Origin: Pseudomonas sp. stari2
Lineage (GTDB): Bacteria; Pseudomonadota; Gammaproteobacteria; Pseudomonadales; Pseudomonadaceae
Direction: 5' to 3'
DNA: 64,000 nt
NCBI RefSeq assembly: GCF_040760005.1
Contig: NZ_CP099760.1
Location: forward strand, 1,483,501-1,547,500
How positions within the stretch are numbered: position 1 is the stretch's first letter; each line of letters begins with the position of its first letter. Below, piece after piece: positions 52,620-60,530 of this stretch. Made by a program: the position numbers and the translations under genes. The notes below the pieces were generated by a model, which saw nothing but the letters and a program-made list of their open reading frames with translations, was not told where the DNA came from and did not search any database.

Positions 52620-53660
52620 GTGGACTATCCAAAAAGTGTCCCCAGCATAGGCCTGGTCGATGGCCGCTTCGTCGATGAAAACCCGGTGGCGGGAACGCCG
52701 GGCTCGCTGATTCCGGCGGTGTGGGGCAACAGTGTCACCGAAGAGTTGCTGGGGGTGATCAAAGCGGCCGGCATGACGCCGGCCGAAGGCATCAACGATC
52801 AGTTGCTCTCGGCTTTCAAGAAGCTTCTTAGCCTGGCCAGTCCCATGACCTCGCGGGTGACGGAGGTGTCTGCCTCGAAAGCGTTGATCGCCGATGAGCT
52901 TGGGCTCGTGCTGATCAGCGCCAATACGGCTGATACCACCATTACCTTGCCGGCAGTGAGTACGCTGGCGGGAGTACGGGATGTGATCGTCCGTCGTACC
53001 GACAACAGTGCCAACCGATTGGTGGTTCAGGCCGCCGGTAACGACCGCATAAGGTTTCACACGCATTTGTCCGCCAGCGGTTATCCGTTTCTGGTGCTGG
53101 TGGGCGCGGGTGACTGGTGGCATCTGCGCAGTGATGGTTCGGGTAACTGGTGGCCGGTTGGGCGCTTCGATGCGACGCCTTTGGGGCGGATTGTGTTCGA
53201 AAGCTCGACCACCTTGAACCCCGGCGGTTATGGCGCCTTGAACGGTCGGGAATTCCTGCGCGCCGAATGGCCCTGGTTGTGGGATCACGCCGTTCAATCC
53301 GGAATGCTGCGTGCAGAAGCCAGTCGTGCTGGCGGCTGGAGCAGTGGTGACGGCATCAAGACATTCCGCGGGCCGGAGGTTCGGGGCGAATTCATCCGGG
53401 TGCTTGATGAACAACGCAACATCGATACCGGGCGAGTGGCCGGCTCTTGGCAAAGCGGCACCAACATAACCGGTGATAACGGATACGCTCCGGCCATTCA
53501 TGGGATCGGCGACATTTCGACGATCGGAGTTGATCCGACAACGTTCGGGGGGCTGGTCTACTACAGCACTGCCGCGGTTGCGGAGCCTCTATCGAGTGGC
53601 TTCTGGGGGATGACCCGTCCCAGAAACGTTGCGTACCCCGGTCGATTGAAACTTATTTGA
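52620..53660 (+). CDS. Module 2 tail fibre, cassette 2 (collar-type tip)
   Basis: 346 aa from GTG 52620, with AAGGA upstream; the anchor VDYPKSVPSIGLVDGRFVDE fixes this start although the frame is open further upstream. After the anchor comes a middle domain (LVLISANTADTTITLPAVST) and a tail-collar-like tip (FRGPEVRGEFIRVLDEQRNI ... WGMTRPRNVAYPGRLKLI) similar in style to the collar of the module 1 fibre. Confidence 0.87.
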   Translation: MDYPKSVPSIGLVDGRFVDENPVAGTPGSLIPAVWGNSVTEELLGVIKAAGMTPAEGINDQLLSAFKKLLSLASPMTSRVTEVSASKALIADELGLVLISANTADTTITLPAVSTLAGVRDVIVRRTDNSANRLVVQAAGNDRIRFHTHLSASGYPFLVLVGAGDWWHLRSDGSGNWWPVGRFDATPLGRIVFESSTTLNPGGYGALNGREFLRAEWPWLWDHAVQSGMLRAEASRAGGWSSGDGIKTFRGPEVRGEFIRVLDEQRNIDTGRVAGSWQSGTNITGDNGYAPAIHGIGDISTIGVDPTTFGGLVYYSTAAVAEPLSSGFWGMTRPRNVAYPGRLKLI

Positions 53661-53667
53661 GGTGCAT

Positions 53668-54249
53668 ATGGCTTATTACTATGTGAATGAAAGAACGCAG
53701 GAATTGAACGGCCCGGTCGAGTTGCCGGTCATCCCGGGCATGGGTGTCGTTCTTCCGGGCAACGCTATCGAGTTGCCCGAGGTTTTGCCACCGGCCGAGT
53801 CGGGTCATGTCTGGGTGTGGCGTGACGGAGCGGCGTTGCAACTGATCGATTTGCGCAACCGACCGGTCTATCGCAAAGACAACGGCAACTTTTTCTACTG
53901 GAACGAACTGGGCCCGTTGCCCGAGTACCTGACGCTCAAACCGCGTCCGAGCGAATTTTACGTCTGGGGCACCGATGACTGGGTCCTGGATGTCGCGGCG
54001 GAGCGCGCGGGTAAAGTCGCCGAGGCTGACGTCGAGCGTGACAATCGCCTGCGTGAAGTGGTCATTCGTGTCGCACCGCTGCAATACGCCTATGAGTTGG
54101 GCGAAGCTTCCAACGAACAGTTGACCGCTCTGCAGGCGTGGAAACGCTACACCGTCAAGCTGGCCCAGATTGAGTTGCAAACGGATTATCCGTTGACGAT
54201 CGACTGGCCTGTAGCGCCGGCCAAAGTGGTTGTTTCGCCTGCTGCCTGA
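53668..54249 (+). CDS. Fibre assembly chaperone, cassette 2
   Basis: 193 aa, the longest chaperone of the cluster. N-terminal MAYYYVNERTQELNGPVELP, a middle HVWVWRDGAALQLIDLRNRP, and C-terminal EQLTALQAWKRYTVKLAQIE then TDYPLTIDWPVAP. The last part is similar to the orphan gene at 27473. Confidence 0.85.
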   Translation: MAYYYVNERTQELNGPVELPVIPGMGVVLPGNAIELPEVLPPAESGHVWVWRDGAALQLIDLRNRPVYRKDNGNFFYWNELGPLPEYLTLKPRPSEFYVWGTDDWVLDVAAERAGKVAEADVERDNRLREVVIRVAPLQYAYELGEASNEQLTALQAWKRYTVKLAQIELQTDYPLTIDWPVAPAKVVVSPAA

Positions 54250-54331
54250 CTGAACCTACCCCCTTATCAATCTCACAGGCGGACGATTGCTGCCGGCATC
54301 CGGCTGCCTGTAGAACCTCGGAAGTGCAGAC

Positions 54332-55255
54332 GTGGACTATCCAAAAAGCATCCCCGGCGTCGGCCTGGTCGACGGTGGTTTTATCGATGAAAACCCCGTT
54401 GCCGGCACGCCCGGGTCGTTGATCCCCGCCGCCTGGGGCAACAGTGTCACGCAAGAAATTCTCAACGCCATCAAGGCGGCCGGGCTGACGCCGGACGAGA
54501 GCAAGACCAATCAGCTGGCCACGGCCATCGGTGCGCTGGTCGACTTCACCAAACTGAAGAACACCCCGACCACCCTGGCCGGTTACGGCATCACCGATGC
54601 GGTCGGTCGACTGCTGGCGGTCCGACAGATCGAGACGGTCGGGATCACGGTTTACAAGCCAAACCCGAGAGCCAGACGGATTCGTGTGCGGTTGGTGGGC
54701 GCAGGTGGTTCGGGGGGCGGATGTGAACCTGTTCCGGCGGGTACCCAAATCCTCGGCGGTGGTGGCGGGTCCGGCGCGTATGCGGAAAGCCTGTATGACG
54801 TCACCGCACAAATGCTCGCCGGCGTACCGGTTTCGTTGGGCGCCGGGGGCGCCGTCAGCAACACCACGGGCCTTGCGGGCGGCGGAGCGTCCTTTGGTAG
54901 CTACATGAGTGTTTCGGGCGGCGGTGGCGGGCAGAAACTGGGGATCGTGGTCACAGGCACTTCGTCAGGATTCATTCAGGGCGGGGTAGGTGGGTTGCTG
55001 ACTGGGGGCAATCTCTGCAGCGCTCGCGGTATCACCGGAGGTTTTGGAATGAGCAATGCCAATTGGGGATTGCTGTCGGGTTGCGGAGCTCCGAGTCCGT
55101 TCGACGGCGGTGGCCCTTTCAGCGGGTCAAACACCGTTGGTAATGCGGGTGTTCGAGGTTCGGGTGGCAGTGGCTCCTGCTCGGTTCATGCTACTGCGTC
55201 AATCGTAAGTGGCGCCGGCGGCAATGCCTTCTGTGAAATCTGGGAGTACGAGTGA
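54332..55255 (+). CDS. Module 2 tail fibre, cassette 3 (glycine-rich tip)
   Basis: 307 aa from GTG 54332 (GGAAG upstream). Anchor VDYPKSIPGVGLVDGGFIDE; then a short LKNTPTTLAGYGITDAVGRL linker and a C-terminal domain dense in glycine (GGSGGGCEP, LGGGGGSGAY, SGGGGGQKL, GGVGGLLTGG), ending FCEIWEYE. This resembles Gly-rich tips of phage adhesins that form polyglycine-II bundles, in which variable loops between Gly runs set specificity. Confidence 0.87.
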   Translation: MDYPKSIPGVGLVDGGFIDENPVAGTPGSLIPAAWGNSVTQEILNAIKAAGLTPDESKTNQLATAIGALVDFTKLKNTPTTLAGYGITDAVGRLLAVRQIETVGITVYKPNPRARRIRVRLVGAGGSGGGCEPVPAGTQILGGGGGSGAYAESLYDVTAQMLAGVPVSLGAGGAVSNTTGLAGGGASFGSYMSVSGGGGGQKLGIVVTGTSSGFIQGGVGGLLTGGNLCSARGITGGFGMSNANWGLLSGCGAPSPFDGGGPFSGSNTVGNAGVRGSGGSGSCSVHATASIVSGAGGNAFCEIWEYE

Positions 55256-55722
55256 TGGCCCGTTATGCACGTATTGAAAACGGTGTCGCGGTCGAAGTGA
55301 TCGACACCGGTGACTACGCGATCGAGCAACTGTTTGCGCCGGCTTTTGTCGCTGCGATGGTGCAAGTGCCCGATGGCGTGAACGTCGAAATCGGCGCGTC
55401 GATGGATGAGATAGCTCCCGCTATCGAGCCTGTGTACGAACCGCAAAGTCCCGTTGTCGACAAGCCCCCCATGGTCGAGGACAACGAGCCTCTGGCAGTA
55501 GAGCGCACCTGGCGTCAGTCGGCTCTCGCAGCCACCGAATGGCGGGTCACCCGCCATCGCGATGAGCAGGAGCTGGGGCGTGGGACAACGCTCAAGGCCC
55601 AGCACTACCTGGAGCTGCTCGAGTACCGTCAGGCATTGCGCGACTGGCCCGATTCCGGCGCATTCCCGTCATCCGTTTCTCGGCCATCAGCGCCGCAGTG
55701 GCTGGCCGGCCCGATTGGCTGA
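55255..55722 (+). CDS. Fibre assembly chaperone, cassette 3
   Basis: 155 aa from ATG 55255 (TGATG overlap with the fibre). MARYARIENGVAVEVIDTGD start; WRVTRHRDEQELGRGTTLKA then YLELLEYRQALRDWP near the end. Confidence 0.88.
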   Translation: MARYARIENGVAVEVIDTGDYAIEQLFAPAFVAAMVQVPDGVNVEIGASMDEIAPAIEPVYEPQSPVVDKPPMVEDNEPLAVERTWRQSALAATEWRVTRHRDEQELGRGTTLKAQHYLELLEYRQALRDWPDSGAFPSSVSRPSAPQWLAGPIG

Positions 55723-55763
55723 TGCCATCACGCAATCCATGTTTTCAGATAAGGAGATAAGCC

Positions 55764-56657
55764 TTGGACTATCCCAATAGTGTTCCCAGCGCAGGTCTGG
55801 TGAACGGACAGTTTGTCGATGAAGACCCGCTCAAAGGCTCGCCGGGTTCATTGATCCCGGCGAGCTGGGGCAATGGTGTCACGCAGGAAATTCTTGGTGT
55901 TGTGCGTGCGGGCGGCCTGACGCCGAGTGAGGCGTCAAATACTCAATTGTTGGGTGCTCTTCGCGGTTCTCAACTGTTCCAGACCGCTGCGCCATTCGAT
56001 GTCAGTCGTTCGGCGGCGACGTCCGAGTTTGTTCAGCGAGCACTTGGCAACTATGCCAGCGCGCGCAGTGTGTCTGCGGCCACGCAACTGACGGCTGCGG
56101 ATTTCGGATGTTCAATCGGCCTGGGTGGCAATTCGTCATACACCGTGACCCTGCCGGACATCCTCAGTGTGCCCAACGGCGCGACGATCGGCTTTCACTG
56201 TCGCAGCAACGCAGCGATCACCATTGCCTGCATGGGCAGTACGCAGATAAGCCCGCAAGGCGCTTATCTGAGTTCGATTGTGATGAACAGTGGCGAGAGT
56301 GCCAACGTTGTCAAAGAGAACGGTATCTGGACTGTTTACGGCACGGCCAGTCTGAAATATGCCGCGCTGTTTTCCGGCTGGTCTGGTAACCCTGGATACC
56401 AGAAACACGCCAGTGGAAACATTGATCAATGGGGATTCGGTACTACCGATGCCAATGGTGAAATGTGGGTCAGTTTCCCGATTTCCTTCCCGAATGCGTT
56501 TTTCTCGTGTGTCGCCACTCATGTTGGCGGTGACGGCGCCATGGTCATTGTTATCGGCGGCTCGGCCACCAAACAAGGCGTTCGCTTGAAAGTACGCAAC
56601 GCGCTCAACCAGGTCACGGCTGGCTGGACCGTATTTTATTTTGCCAAGGGCTATTAA
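55764..56657 (+). CDS. Module 2 tail fibre, cassette 4 (gp53-like tip)
   Basis: 297 aa from TTG 55764, with AAGGAG upstream. Anchor LDYPNSVPSAGLVNGQFVDE; middle domain DFGCSIGLGGNSSYTVTLPD; C-terminal gp53-like domain (DQWGFGTTDANGEMWVSFPI ... GWTVFYFAKGY), the same type of tip as the module 1 fibre. Confidence 0.87.
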   Translation: MDYPNSVPSAGLVNGQFVDEDPLKGSPGSLIPASWGNGVTQEILGVVRAGGLTPSEASNTQLLGALRGSQLFQTAAPFDVSRSAATSEFVQRALGNYASARSVSAATQLTAADFGCSIGLGGNSSYTVTLPDILSVPNGATIGFHCRSNAAITIACMGSTQISPQGAYLSSIVMNSGESANVVKENGIWTVYGTASLKYAALFSGWSGNPGYQKHASGNIDQWGFGTTDANGEMWVSFPISFPNAFFSCVATHVGGDGAMVIVIGGSATKQGVRLKVRNALNQVTAGWTVFYFAKGY

Positions 56658-57104
56658 ATGAACGATTTCAACGTTTTATTCAGTGCACGTACCCGAGGGG
56701 TTTATGTGCCGGGAATCAATTCGTCGGACATTCCGGACGACGTCATCGAAATTCCCAAGGCCTACTGGATTTCATTGCTCCATCAACTGGCGGTCACTGC
56801 GAAAGTCATCGGTGTGGATGCGCAAACCGGTTATCCGATACTGGTCGATCCGCCGCCTCCTTCGGCAGAACAGGCGGGCGAAACCGAGCGCAATTGGCGA
56901 ACCGCACAACTGGCAGCCACCGATGGCCTGGTGGCCCGCGACCGCGATGAGCTGGAGGACGGCGGGGGCACCACGCTGACCACCGAGCAATATGCCGAGC
57001 TGCAAGCGTTTCGGCGCGCGCTGCGGGACTGGCCACAGGCTTCGTTTTTCCCGTTCAGCGAGCATCGTCCGGTGGCGCCGCGCTGGTTGGCAACGGCACT
57101 TTGA
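56658..57104 (+). CDS. Fibre assembly chaperone, cassette 4
   Basis: 148 aa, begins right after the fibre stop. RNWRTAQLAATDGLVARDRD then QYAELQAFRRALRDWPQ, standard chaperone C-terminus. Last gene before the lysis cassette. Confidence 0.88.
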   Translation: MNDFNVLFSARTRGVYVPGINSSDIPDDVIEIPKAYWISLLHQLAVTAKVIGVDAQTGYPILVDPPPPSAEQAGETERNWRTAQLAATDGLVARDRDELEDGGGTTLTTEQYAELQAFRRALRDWPQASFFPFSEHRPVAPRWLATAL

Positions 57105-57218
57105 GTCCTCTGTATTTCACAAGGATGCTGGCGTGGAAAACTCCGGAAAGAAATGGCTGGCAGGCCCTGGTCTCCAGTCATGATTCAATCGCAGCACATC
57201 CAGGGAGGATCAAGCATT

Positions 57219-57785
57219 ATGCAAATCACAGAAAACAACCTCAGCAACATCATGCCCAACGCCCGCTCCCAAGCGGGCGTTTTTGTTTCACCGCTCAACG
57301 ACGCCATGGCGCGTCATCGCATCGATACGCCCAAGCGCGTCGCTGCGTTTCTCGCTCAGGTCGGCCATGAGTCCGGGCAATTGCGCTACGTGCGCGAACT
57401 GGGCGACAACCAGTATCTGAGCAAGTACGACACGGGGACGCTGGCCCTGCGCCTGGGCAATACGCCGGAAGCCGATGGTGACGGGCAGAAGTATCGCGGT
57501 CGCGGTCTGATCCAGATCACCGGCCGCACCAACTATCGCCAGTGCAGTCTCGGGCTGTTTGGCGATGAGCGTCTGCTGTCGTTACCCGAATTGCTCGAGC
57601 AACCACAGTGGGCGGCGGAGTCCGCCGCGTGGTTCTGGGAGCAGAACGGTTTGAACGAACTGGCGGATCGCGATCAGTTCAACACCATCACCCGTCGAAT
57701 CAACGGCGGGTTGAACGGCTTGCAGGATCGCCTGGATATCTGGGCGCGGGCGAGGGCGGTGTTATGTCCATCTCCTGGCGTGTAA
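57219..57785 (+). CDS. GH19 chitinase-like endolysin
   Basis: 188 aa from ATG 57219 (GGGAGGA upstream). Glycoside hydrolase family 19 core: AAFLAQVGHESGQLRYVREL with the catalytic Glu, YRGRGLIQITGRTNYRQ, and NTITRRINGGLNGLQDRL. Degrades peptidoglycan so that tailocins are released by lysis; no signal peptide, so holin-dependent. Corresponds to PA0629 in R-pyocins. Overlaps the spanin gene by 22 bp. Confidence 0.93.
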   Translation: MQITENNLSNIMPNARSQAGVFVSPLNDAMARHRIDTPKRVAAFLAQVGHESGQLRYVRELGDNQYLSKYDTGTLALRLGNTPEADGDGQKYRGRGLIQITGRTNYRQCSLGLFGDERLLSLPELLEQPQWAAESAAWFWEQNGLNELADRDQFNTITRRINGGLNGLQDRLDIWARARAVLCPSPGV

Positions 57786-58282
57786 CCGGTGTTGTATTGC
57801 TGGTCCTGGGGGCTGCCACGCTGGCCTGGCAATTCCAGGACTGGCGCTACGGCCGCCAACTGGCCGAGCAGGCCCGACAGCATGCCGAAACTCTCAATCA
57901 ACTAACTCAGGCTGCTGCCACGGCGCAACAGGCCGAGCAGGATAAGCGTATGGCCCTGGAGCAACGGCTCGCGGCCAGTGAACAAACCCATTATCGAGCA
58001 CTCAGCGATGCCCAACGTGATCAGGATCGCCTGCGCGATCGCCTTGCCACTGCTGATCTGCGCCTGTCAGTCCTCATCGACGCAGGCGACGCTGCCCAAG
58101 GCTGCGGTGTGCCAGCCGCCTCCGGCACCGGCGGCGTGGATCATGCAACCGTACGCGCCCGACTTGACCCGGCGCATGCTCAACGAATTGTCGCCATCAC
58201 CGGTGAAGGCGATCGCGGACTGATTGCCCTGCAGGCCTGTCAGGCCTATATCAGAGCGCTGGCGCCTGCACATTTTGAATGA
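57764..58282 (+). CDS. Inner-membrane spanin (Rz-like)
   Basis: 172 aa from ATG 57764. One N-terminal membrane span (VTGVVLLVLGAATLAWQF) followed by a long periplasmic coiled coil (QLAEQARQHAETLNQLTQAA to DQDRLRDRLATADLRL). With the nested Rz1 it would fuse inner and outer membranes in the last step of lysis. Confidence 0.88.
   Translation: MSISWRVTGVVLLVLGAATLAWQFQDWRYGRQLAEQARQHAETLNQLTQAAATAQQAEQDKRMALEQRLAASEQTHYRALSDAQRDQDRLRDRLATADLRLSVLIDAGDAAQGCGVPAASGTGGVDHATVRARLDPAHAQRIVAITGEGDRGLIALQACQAYIRALAPAHFE
58008..58223 (+). CDS. Outer-membrane lipoprotein spanin (Rz1-like), nested in Rz
   Basis: 71 aa in the +1 frame inside the Rz gene. Start taken at ATG 58008 (MPNVIRIACAIALPLLICAC), an upstream ATG at 57978 being possible. 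Lipobox LICAC, then a short Pro-rich mature protein (CQPPPAPAAWIMQPYAPDLT). The nested arrangement is typical of Rz/Rz1. Confidence 0.85.
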   Translation: MPNVIRIACAIALPLLICACQSSSTQATLPKAAVCQPPPAPAAWIMQPYAPDLTRRMLNELSPSPVKAIAD

Positions 58283-58350
58283 GTCTGTGTATTGAAAGCG
58301 CAACCGGCTCGTGTACGGTGGTACGCATTCCATCCGATCCGGAGCGCGCC

Positions 58351-58851
58351 GTGAAAGAAATCACCCAACTGGCGGCCGAACTTGGCCGACGCCTGCAATT
58401 GCTTAACGCCCACGTCACCACCGCCGAGTCCTGTACCGGTGGCGGGATTGCCGAAGCGATTACCCGGATTCCGGGGAGTTCGGCATGGTTCGAGGCCGGT
58501 TATGTGACCTACTCCAACCGACAGAAAACCCAGCAACTGAACGTGCCCGCCGAACTGTTCGGGACGGTGGGCGCTGTCAGTCGCGAGGTGGTCGAGGCGA
58601 TGGTGCGCGGTGCACAGAAACACAGCCGTGCGCGGTTCGCCGTGGCGGTCAGTGGTATCGCCGGGCCGGACGGCGGCTCGCCGAACAAACCGGTGGGCAC
58701 GGTGTGGCTGGCCTGGGGCGTGGGGGATGCGGTTTCCAGCGAAGTGCAGCACTTCCCCGGCAATCGCGATGAAGTCCGCCGACAAACGGTGAAGGCCGCG
58801 CTAGAGGGGTTGCTGCGACTAGCGGCACGAGAAATCGAAAATCAGGGGTAG
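58351..58851 (+). CDS. pncC: Nicotinamide-nucleotide amidohydrolase (CinA C-terminal domain)
   Basis: 166 aa from GTG 58351, with GGAG nearby; the frame extends upstream without family support. [35 protein letters not shown] and [20 protein letters not shown] define the CinA C-terminal/PncC family, which deamidates NMN to nicotinate mononucleotide. It marks the right boundary of the tailocin locus, 68 bp after the spanin gene. Confidence 0.95.
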   Translation: MKEITQLAAELGRRLQLLNAHVTTAESCTGGGIAEAITRIPGSSAWFEAGYVTYSNRQKTQQLNVPAELFGTVGAVSREVVEAMVRGAQKHSRARFAVAVSGIAGPDGGSPNKPVGTVWLAWGVGDAVSSEVQHFPGNRDEVRRQTVKAALEGLLRLAAREIENQG

Positions 58852-58878
58852 GCGATCCGCGAACGCTGTGGAATAATA

Positions 58879-58894
58879 CTGTCTACTTATACAG
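58879..58894 (+). promoter_or_regulatory. LexA (SOS) box of recA
   Basis: CTGTCTACTTATACAG (CTG-N10-CAG), 40 bases before the recA start. Confidence 0.9.
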
Positions 58895-58934
58895 GTGTTG
58901 GCCGTCAGGCCTTATTGATTACGTGAGGACTTTA

Positions 58935-59993
58935 ATGGACGACAACAAGAAGAAAGCCTTGGCTGCGGCCCTGGGTCAGATCGAACGTCAATTCGGCAAG
59001 GGTGCCGTAATGCGTATGGGCGATCAGGATCGTCAAGCGATCCCGGCCATTTCCACTGGCTCTCTGGGTCTGGACATCGCGCTCGGCATCGGCGGTCTGC
59101 CAAAAGGCCGTATTGTTGAAATCTACGGTCCTGAATCTTCCGGTAAAACCACACTGACGCTGTCCGTGATCGCCCAGGCCCAGAAGGCCGGCGCGACCTG
59201 CGCATTCGTCGACGCCGAACACGCCCTCGACCCTGAGTACGCCGGCAAACTGGGCGTCAACGTCGACGACCTGCTGGTGTCCCAGCCGGACACCGGCGAA
59301 CAGGCCCTGGAAATCACCGACATGCTGGTGCGCTCCAACGCCGTTGACGTGATCATCGTCGACTCCGTGGCGGCACTGGTGCCGAAGGCTGAAATCGAAG
59401 GCGAAATGGGTGACATGCACGTGGGCCTGCAAGCCCGCCTGATGTCCCAGGCGCTGCGTAAGATCACCGGTAACATCAAGAACGCCAACTGCCTGGTGAT
59501 CTTCATCAACCAGATCCGCATGAAGATCGGCGTGATGTTCGGTAGCCCGGAAACCACCACCGGTGGTAACGCGCTGAAGTTCTACGCGTCGGTTCGTCTC
59601 GACATCCGCCGTACCGGCGCGGTGAAGGAAGGCGACGAAGTGGTCGGCAGCGAAACCCGTGTCAAGGTTGTGAAAAACAAGGTGGCTTCGCCGTTCCGTC
59701 AGGCCGAGTTCCAGATTCTCTACGGCAAGGGTATCTACCTGAACGGCGAGATGATCGACCTGGGCGTGCTGCACGGTTTCGTCGAGAAGTCCGGCGCCTG
59801 GTATGCCTACGAAGGCACCAAGATCGGTCAGGGCAAGGCCAACTCGGCCAAGTTCCTGGCAGACAACCCGGAAGTCGCGGCGAAGCTCGAGAAGCAACTG
59901 CGTGACAAACTGCTGTCGCCAGCCGTGATCGCTGACTCCAAGGCCTCTGCGGTCACAGAGACCGAAGACGACCTGGCTGACGCTGACATCTGA
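58935..59993 (+). CDS. recA: Recombinase RecA
   Basis: 352 aa from ATG 58935 ([20 protein letters not shown]), GAGG upstream. Walker [11 protein letters not shown], Walker B region [16 protein letters not shown]2 loop [20 protein letters not shown], acidic C-terminus. Recombination, SOS induction through LexA, and by family knowledge co-protease for the S24-type tailocin repressor at 26192. recX follows 8 bp downstream. Confidence 0.99.
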   Translation: MDDNKKKALAAALGQIERQFGKGAVMRMGDQDRQAIPAISTGSLGLDIALGIGGLPKGRIVEIYGPESSGKTTLTLSVIAQAQKAGATCAFVDAEHALDPEYAGKLGVNVDDLLVSQPDTGEQALEITDMLVRSNAVDVIIVDSVAALVPKAEIEGEMGDMHVGLQARLMSQALRKITGNIKNANCLVIFINQIRMKIGVMFGSPETTTGGNALKFYASVRLDIRRTGAVKEGDEVVGSETRVKVVKNKVASPFRQAEFQILYGKGIYLNGEMIDLGVLHGFVEKSGAWYAYEGTKIGQGKANSAKFLADNPEVAAKLEKQLRDKLLSPAVIADSKASAVTETEDDLADADI

Positions 59994-60001
59994 TTGCACC
60001 G

Positions 60002-60472
60002 ATGACAACCGCCGTACTCGATACCCTCGTCGCGGTGCGGCGAACCGCAATGGATCTGCTCGCACGTCGCGAGCACGGTCGAGTCGAGCTGACGCGTAAA
60101 CTGCGCCAGCGCGGCGCTCCACCCGAAATGATCGAAACAGCCCTCGACCGATTGACGGAAGAAGGGCTGCTTTCCGAAGCCCGTTATCTGGAAAGCTTTG
60201 TTTCTTATCGCGCCCGCTCAGGTTATGGCCCGTTACGGATTCGTGAAGAACTGAGCCAGCGAGGCCTGCAGCGTGCCGATATCGAACTTGCCTTGCGTGA
60301 GAGCGGTATCAACTGGCAAGAGCAGCTGACAGACACGTGGCAACGGAAATTCTCCGGCCAGCTTCCCGCCGACGCCAAGGAGCGAGCCAGACAAGGCCGG
60401 TTTCTGGCGTATCGGGGGTTCTCGATGGAGATGATCAACCGCTTGTTCAGCGGCAGAGGGATGGACGATTAA
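60002..60472 (+). CDS. recX: Regulatory protein RecX
   Basis: 156 aa. Three-helix repeat protein that binds and restrains RecA filaments: [58 protein letters not shown]. Cotranscribed with recA. Confidence 0.96.
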   Translation: MTTAVLDTLVAVRRTAMDLLARREHGRVELTRKLRQRGAPPEMIETALDRLTEEGLLSEARYLESFVSYRARSGYGPLRIREELSQRGLQRADIELALRESGINWQEQLTDTWQRKFSGQLPADAKERARQGRFLAYRGFSMEMINRLFSGRGMDD

Positions 60473-60489
60473 CCGATGTGAGCAAAACG

Positions 60490-60526
60490 AACGGCCCGCT
60501 ATTTTGATAGCGGGCCGTTTTTTTTT
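60490..60526 (+). terminator. Intrinsic terminator after recX
   Basis: ACGGCCCGCTA / TAGCGGGCCGT stem (11 bp) with 6-base loop followed by a run of T residues. Confidence 0.93.
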
Positions 60527-60530
60527 GCCT

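Larger units (their letters stand above)
26192..58282 (+). other. Two-module R-type tailocin gene cluster
   Basis: One-direction cluster between mutS and pncC/recA: repressor, holin, a P2/R-pyocin-like tail module (28952-41169), a Mu/SfV-like tail module with four fibre cassettes (41230-57104), and endolysin plus spanins (57219-58282). No head, portal, terminase, replication or integration genes occur within it, so it encodes headless contractile tails. The mutS-cinA locus is a known tailocin site in P. fluorescens-group genomes. Confidence 0.92.

Noticed and set aside
26192..58282. A complete prophage
   Set aside because: No terminase, portal, capsid, head-completion, replication or functional integrase gene; only tail and lysis genes, so a tailocin cluster.
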